A DNA stretch of 9,349 nt from Candidatus Omnitrophota bacterium (GTDB taxonomy: Bacteria > Omnitrophota > 4484-213): positions 1 through 9,349 of the forward strand of contig DAOWKH010000063.1 in assembly GCA_030639955.1 (NCBI GenBank), in the 5' to 3' direction. A program made the translations under genes and the position numbers. The notes beneath the pieces were generated by a model that was not told the origin of the DNA, searched no databases, and saw only the letters and a program-made list of their open reading frames with translations. Shown here in pieces: positions 6,163-9,349 of this stretch (position 1 is the stretch's first letter; the number at the start of each line of letters is the position of its first letter).

Positions 6163-7080
6163 TTAACGGGGCATGCAAATATAGGTTCTGCCAAACTTTC
6201 TAAAATTTTTCTCTGCTTCAATCACCCCCTTAGCTTGCTTCGCAATTCTTGCTTCGCAATTACTTCGTTGTACTTCGTTGCCTTGCTCTTCAAAAATTCC
6301 AAACACAGTAGGCCCACTTCCACTCATAGCAGATTTAACTCCCAATTTCTCAAATTCCTGCTTTATGCGGGCAATCAAAGGAAATTTTCTGATTACTATT
6401 TTTTCTAAATCGTTGTTTATCTCTAATAAACTAAGAGGTTTGGGTTGCGTCGCAAAGAAACCAAGTCCATCATAGACCTCTTTTGTAGAAACAGAAAAAT
6501 TAGGAACGACTAAAAGATAACATACCTTTTGAGAACCTGCCCGCCGAAGCGCTCCGTCGCCATAGCTTTGAAGCGTCGGTGACCTTGGCGTAGGCGGGAA
6601 AGAAAAAGGGGAAATCTTATCCCCTTTTCCTTTGCATTTAGCCGTTGAAAAAGAAGAAATAAAAAAGGGGACATCGGCCCCGATTTCGCCCCCCACTTTT
6701 AACAACTCCTTTTCGTTTATTCTCAAATCCCAGAGTTTATTTAACCCTAAAAACGCGCTGGCGGCATTGCTACTTCCACCCCCTAAACCGGCGGCAACAG
6801 GAATCTTCTTTTTAATAGATATCTCTACGCCCCTCGCTAGAGAAAAATTCTTCAGCAGTAAATCAGCGGCTTGATAACATAGATTATTCTCATCAACGGG
6901 AACTCTTTTATCGGTGCAAAAAATCTTTATACCTTTTTTCCTCTCTTTTAGAATCAAAGTATCACAAAGGTCGATCTTCTGCATTACTGTTTCAATGTTG
7001 TGATAACCATCTTTTCGCTTTCCCAAAACCTTTAGATATAAATTTATCTTGGCAGGAGAAGTTAGGGTTAGTTCGGGCAT
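6163..7080 (-). CDS. ispE: 4-diphosphocytidyl-2-C-methyl-D-erythritol kinase with two repeat-derived insertions
   Basis: Phosphorylates CDP-methylerythritol in the MEP isoprenoid pathway (GHMP kinase family). The protein has 305 residues against the usual 280-290. Visible features are SPAKINLYL with catalytic Lys11, DGYHNIET, the ATP loop AAGLGGGSSNAAS (97-109), GADVPFF with Asp136, and SGSGPTVFGIF (253-263). Two stretches look inserted. Residues about 161-181 (PRSPTLQSYGDGALRRAG) are encoded by a palindromic element, in the loop before the VVPNFSVST strand. Residues about 265-283 (EVQRSNCEARIAKQ) are encoded by the same repeat found upstream of spoVG. Both keep frame and spare the active site. 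The ATG overlaps the 3' end of tktC by 13 bases with AAGGAG two bases upstream, so translation is probably coupled. Confidence 0.95.
   Translation of the reverse strand: MPELTLTSPAKINLYLKVLGKRKDGYHNIETVMQKIDLCDTLILKERKKGIKIFCTDKRVPVDENNLCYQAADLLLKNFSLARGVEISIKKKIPVAAGLGGGSSNAASAFLGLNKLWDLRINEKELLKVGGEIGADVPFFISSFSTAKCKGKGDKISPFSFPPTPRSPTLQSYGDGALRRAGSQKVCYLLVVPNFSVSTKEVYDGLGFFATQPKPLSLLEINNDLEKIVIRKFPLIARIKQEFEKLGVKSAMSGSGPTVFGIFEEQGNEVQRSNCEARIAKQAKGVIEAEKNFRKFGRTYICMPR
6234..6288. repeat. 55-base mosaic repeat, copy inside ispE
   Basis: This is the second copy of the element at 6046-6100, in the same orientation 188 bases away, with two mismatches. It is read in frame as part of ispE (codons about 265-283). 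Of the six reading frames through the 51-base core, five have no stop codon, so the element can be tolerated inside a gene. Confidence 0.9.
6540..6598. repeat. Palindromic element inside ispE
   Basis: The segment is bounded by the inverted ends cccgcc (6540-6545) and ggcggg (6593-6598) and has an imperfect inner inverted pair, ccgtcgc with gcgtcgg. It is more GC-rich than the surrounding gene. It encodes about 20 residues absent from typical IspE. No second copy is present in this window, so its status as a dispersed repeat is an inference. Confidence 0.6.
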
Positions 7081-7991
7081 AGCTCCTTCGCTGCTCTCAC
7101 AATATCTTCTTTCGTCAATCCATATTCTTTCATCAATTCTGCTGGTTCGCCAGATTGCCCAAATCTGTCTTGGACGCCTATTTTTCTCAGAGGTTTTTTT
7201 GAGGGCATTTCGGCGATGGCTTCACTCACTGCCCCTCCCAATCCACCAATAACGCTATGCTCCTCGGCAGTTATAATCCCTTTTGTCTCCTTGGCACAAT
7301 CAAAGATTGTCTTTTTATCAATGGGCTTAAGCGTAGACATATTCACCACCCGCGCCTCTACCCCTTCTTTTTTTAAAATCTCGGCTGCATCTAAAGCCTG
7401 CTTTACCATAATCCCACAGGCAATAATACTAATATCTTTACCTTTTCTAATTATATTTGCTTTCCCAATCTCAAAATCTTGGTTTTCTAAATCTTCTATC
7501 TTTGGTCGCCCTAGACGGATATAAACCGGGCCCAAGTGTTTAGCTGCGGCTAAAACCGCCTGTCTCGTCTGGTGACAATCAGCGGGCACAATTACGAACA
7601 TCTTGGGAATTACCCGCATCAGAGCGATATCCTCTAATGCTTGATGGCTAGCTCCATCTGGCCCTACCGAAATCCCGCTATGAGTGGCTACAATCTTTAC
7701 ATTAAAATTATTATAGCAAATGCTATTCCTTATCTGATCCCAAGCCCTCCCGCTGGCAAAAAGGGCAAAGGTAGAGACAAAAACAATCTTGCCACAACTG
7801 GCTAAGCCAGCAGCGGTAGCCATCATATTTTGCTCAGCAACGCCCATATTAAAAAACCTTTCGGGAAACTCTCTGGCAAAAAAAGCAGTACGCGTAGAAC
7901 TGGATAGGTCGGCATCCAGAACAACAATATCTTTATTTTCTCTACCCAGCTCTACTAAAGTTTCACCGTAAACATTACGTTGGTATTGCAT
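7068..7991 (-). CDS. Transketolase, C-terminal subunit (pyrimidine-binding half)
   Basis: C-terminal half of a split transketolase, acting with the adjacent N-half in the non-oxidative pentose phosphate pathway. The 307 residues cover the Pyr domain (LDADLSSSTRTAFFA, then FNMGVAEQNMMATAAGLA with the Glu that activates thiamine diphosphate, then GPDGASHQALEDIALMR) and the transketolase C-terminal domain from about residue 185. The ATG overlaps the stop of the N-half in TAATG, so equimolar synthesis by re-initiation is likely. It shows no frameshift: each half has its own start and stop and ends at the normal domain border. A DXS-like role is less likely given the split arrangement. Confidence 0.93.
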   Translation of the reverse strand: MQYQRNVYGETLVELGRENKDIVVLDADLSSSTRTAFFAREFPERFFNMGVAEQNMMATAAGLASCGKIVFVSTFALFASGRAWDQIRNSICYNNFNVKIVATHSGISVGPDGASHQALEDIALMRVIPKMFVIVPADCHQTRQAVLAAAKHLGPVYIRLGRPKIEDLENQDFEIGKANIIRKGKDISIIACGIMVKQALDAAEILKKEGVEARVVNMSTLKPIDKKTIFDCAKETKGIITAEEHSVIGGLGGAVSEAIAEMPSKKPLRKIGVQDRFGQSGEPAELMKEYGLTKEDIVRAAKELCPN

Positions 7992-8812
7992 TATTTTAAT
8001 TCTTCCAATGCTTTTTTTGCTTCTTCTTCGCTGGGAACCCGGCCATGAAAATCTACTACATTCTCCATAAAAGAAACTCCTTTGCCTTTTATAGTATGGG
8101 CAATTATTATTGTTGGTCTCTCCCTTACTGTCTTAAAAATATCAAATGCATCTAAAATTTCTAAAAGATTATGTCCATCAATCTCTAAGACATTCCAGCC
8201 AAATGCCTGCCATTTTTGGACCAGCGGCTCAATACCCATTATCTTTTTGACCTCTCCATCAATCTGAAATTTATTATAATCAAGAATAGCACATAGATTA
8301 TTTAATTTTAAAAAGGCGGCAGACATTGCCGCCTCCCAGATCTCCCCTTCCTGAATCTCGCCATCTCCTAATAGACAATAGACCTTGTAATCCCTTCTGT
8401 CCAATCTTCCAGCCAGAGTCATCCCTATTGCCACTGATAGCCCTTGTCCCAATGAGCCGCTGCTTACTTCTACCCCCGGAGTTCGCCTATCAGGGTGCCC
8501 CTGCAAGATACTGTTCAATCTCCTCAAATTCCACAATTCTCTTTCGGGAAAATAGCCGAGTTTTGATAATAAAGCGTAGAACAGAGGACAGGCGTGGCCC
8601 TTGGAAAAATGCACCCGGTCTCTTCCCGGCCAATTTGATTCCTGGGGACGACAGTTTAATTTCTTAAAAAATAAAACAGTCATCAAATCTGTTGCCGAAA
8701 GCGAACCGCCGGGATGCCCTGAACCAGCGCGGGCAAGCATCTGGATAATCAGACGACGCACCTCTTTTGTTTTTTCTGCTAAGTCCTTTATCTCCTGTTC
8801 GGAATAATTCAT
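7991..8812 (-). CDS. Transketolase, N-terminal subunit (thiamine diphosphate-binding half)
   Basis: N-terminal PP domain of a split transketolase, 273 residues, as widely found in archaea and many anaerobic bacteria. Features are AGSGHPGGSLSATDL (about 30-44), VHFSKGHACPLFYALL, SSGSLGQGLSVAIGMTLAGR, and the ThDP/Mg motif GDGEIQEGEIWEA followed by LDYNKFQIDG. The ATG overlaps the upstream TPR gene stop as ATGA, with AAGG just before it. Together with the next gene it forms a complete active site at the subunit interface. The genes tktA/tktB are single-chain in E. coli, so no standard symbol is given. Confidence 0.94.
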   Translation of the reverse strand: MNYSEQEIKDLAEKTKEVRRLIIQMLARAGSGHPGGSLSATDLMTVLFFKKLNCRPQESNWPGRDRVHFSKGHACPLFYALLSKLGYFPERELWNLRRLNSILQGHPDRRTPGVEVSSGSLGQGLSVAIGMTLAGRLDRRDYKVYCLLGDGEIQEGEIWEAAMSAAFLKLNNLCAILDYNKFQIDGEVKKIMGIEPLVQKWQAFGWNVLEIDGHNLLEILDAFDIFKTVRERPTIIIAHTIKGKGVSFMENVVDFHGRVPSEEEAKKALEELK

Positions 8813-9349
8813 TTTACCTTTTTTAATCTTTTCTTCACATCCCTTAAATGGCCGCGGACTACCGGGTCATCGCCCATTAATTCTATCGCTCTGTTTATTT
8901 CTTTTAAACTTCTCTCGAGCATCTCCTCGGCCTTCTGCCCCTTTAATTCTAAGGATTTTTTGTAGTATACCCAACCTAAGCTATCGGCATAAGCCCCTTG
9001 CCGGGGTTCAATCTCAATCGCTTTTTTAACCAATTTTTCGGCCTCATCTAAATTTATCCCCTGCTCGGCGAACATATACCCTAAATAATTGTATGCGCTG
9101 TCATTATCTGGATTCAGAATAATTGCTTTTTTAAAATTCTCGGCTGCCTTTTCTTTCTCTCCTATTTTATCATAAACAACCCCCAGATAAAAGTAATAAA
9201 TATCGTTGGCAAACTTTATCTCCGATAACTGGACGGCTAATTCAAAATTCTTCAATGCCTCGAGATAGTTCTCTATGTTGAAATAAGCCAATCCTAAAAC
9301 TAAATACAATTTAGCATCTTGGGGGCGAAGTTCTACCGCCTTCTTAAAA
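8809..9349 (-). CDS. Tetratricopeptide-repeat protein (5' end outside window)
   Basis: The frame is open to base 9349, so the N-terminus lies outside; about 180 codons are visible. It is made of 34-residue TPR units, recognised by patterns such as YLVLGLAYFNIENYLEAL, YYFYLGVVYDKIGEKEKA, NDSAYNYLGYMFAEQG and GAYADSLGWVYYKK. The last unit is enlarged by a Lys/Glu-rich helix (KSLELKGQKAEEMLERSL). TPR arrays form protein-binding superhelices. The YNYLGYMFAEQG and DSLGWVYY pattern is common in long bacterial TPR lipoproteins, but the missing N-terminus prevents calling a signal peptide. The stop shares ATGA with tktN. Its partner is unknown. Confidence 0.88.
   Translation of the reverse strand, partial: FKKAVELRPQDAKLYLVLGLAYFNIENYLEALKNFELAVQLSEIKFANDIYYFYLGVVYDKIGEKEKAAENFKKAIILNPDNDSAYNYLGYMFAEQGINLDEAEKLVKKAIEIEPRQGAYADSLGWVYYKKSLELKGQKAEEMLERSLKEINRAIELMGDDPVVRGHLRDVKKRLKKVK

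Noticed and set aside
5954..6178. A 74-codon minus-strand ORF spanning the ispE end, the spacer repeat and the start of spoVG
   Set aside because: Its middle is the repeat and hairpins, it overlaps spoVG in another frame, and it shows no family motif. It is open mainly because the repeat lacks stops.
8326..8667. A 113-codon plus-strand ORF opposite tktN, and similar plus-strand ORFs opposite hppA, prs, glmU and tktC
   Set aside because: All are antisense to well-supported conserved genes, with no recognisable motif and no spacing or ribosome binding site in their favour.
7991..8812. Transketolase halves as a single gene broken by a frameshift
   Set aside because: Each half has its own start, stop and normal domain end, with a TAATG junction. 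Split transketolases are a well-known arrangement.

Overview
The window is a densely packed, entirely minus-strand stretch of bacterial core genes of moderate GC. In transcription order (right to left) it reads: TPR protein (5' end beyond the window), transketolase N-half, transketolase C-half, ispE, spoVG, tRNA-Gln(UUG), glmU, prs, rplY/ctc, pth and hppA (3' end beyond the window). The run spoVG-glmU-prs-ctc-pth near ispE matches the order known from Bacillus, and tRNA-Gln near ispE and prs is familiar from Proteobacteria. A split transketolase, a K+-dependent-type membrane pyrophosphatase, a SpoVG carrying an inserted zinc ribbon, and spacers full of short repeats suggest an uncultivated anaerobic lineage, perhaps Omnitrophota or a neighbouring candidate phylum. 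That placement is an inference; nothing in the window proves it.

The right half (7068-9349) is translationally coupled: the TPR gene and tktN share ATGA, tktN and tktC share TAATG, and tktC overlaps ispE by 13 bases. The products feed sugar phosphates towards the MEP isoprenoid pathway (ispE). The left half holds cell-wall precursor synthesis (glmU, UDP-GlcNAc), PRPP synthesis (prs), translation (L25, peptidyl-tRNA hydrolase, tRNA-Gln) and membrane energetics (hppA). No gene-free stretch exceeds 130 bases.

The unusual content is in the spacers and in ispE. Most wider spacers hold short periodic or palindromic repeats: heptamer arrays (1804-1831, 5428-5455 and several 7-mer pairs in 5548-5618), 9-base-period repeats between rplY and pth, a 14-bp inverted repeat between glmU and prs, and a 55-base mosaic repeat upstream of spoVG. 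A second copy of that 55-base repeat lies in frame inside ispE, and ispE also carries a second, palindromic in-frame insertion. This resembles the protein-embedded palindromic elements of Rickettsia. Together with the zinc-ribbon SpoVG, these embedded repeats are the best candidates for something not yet described.
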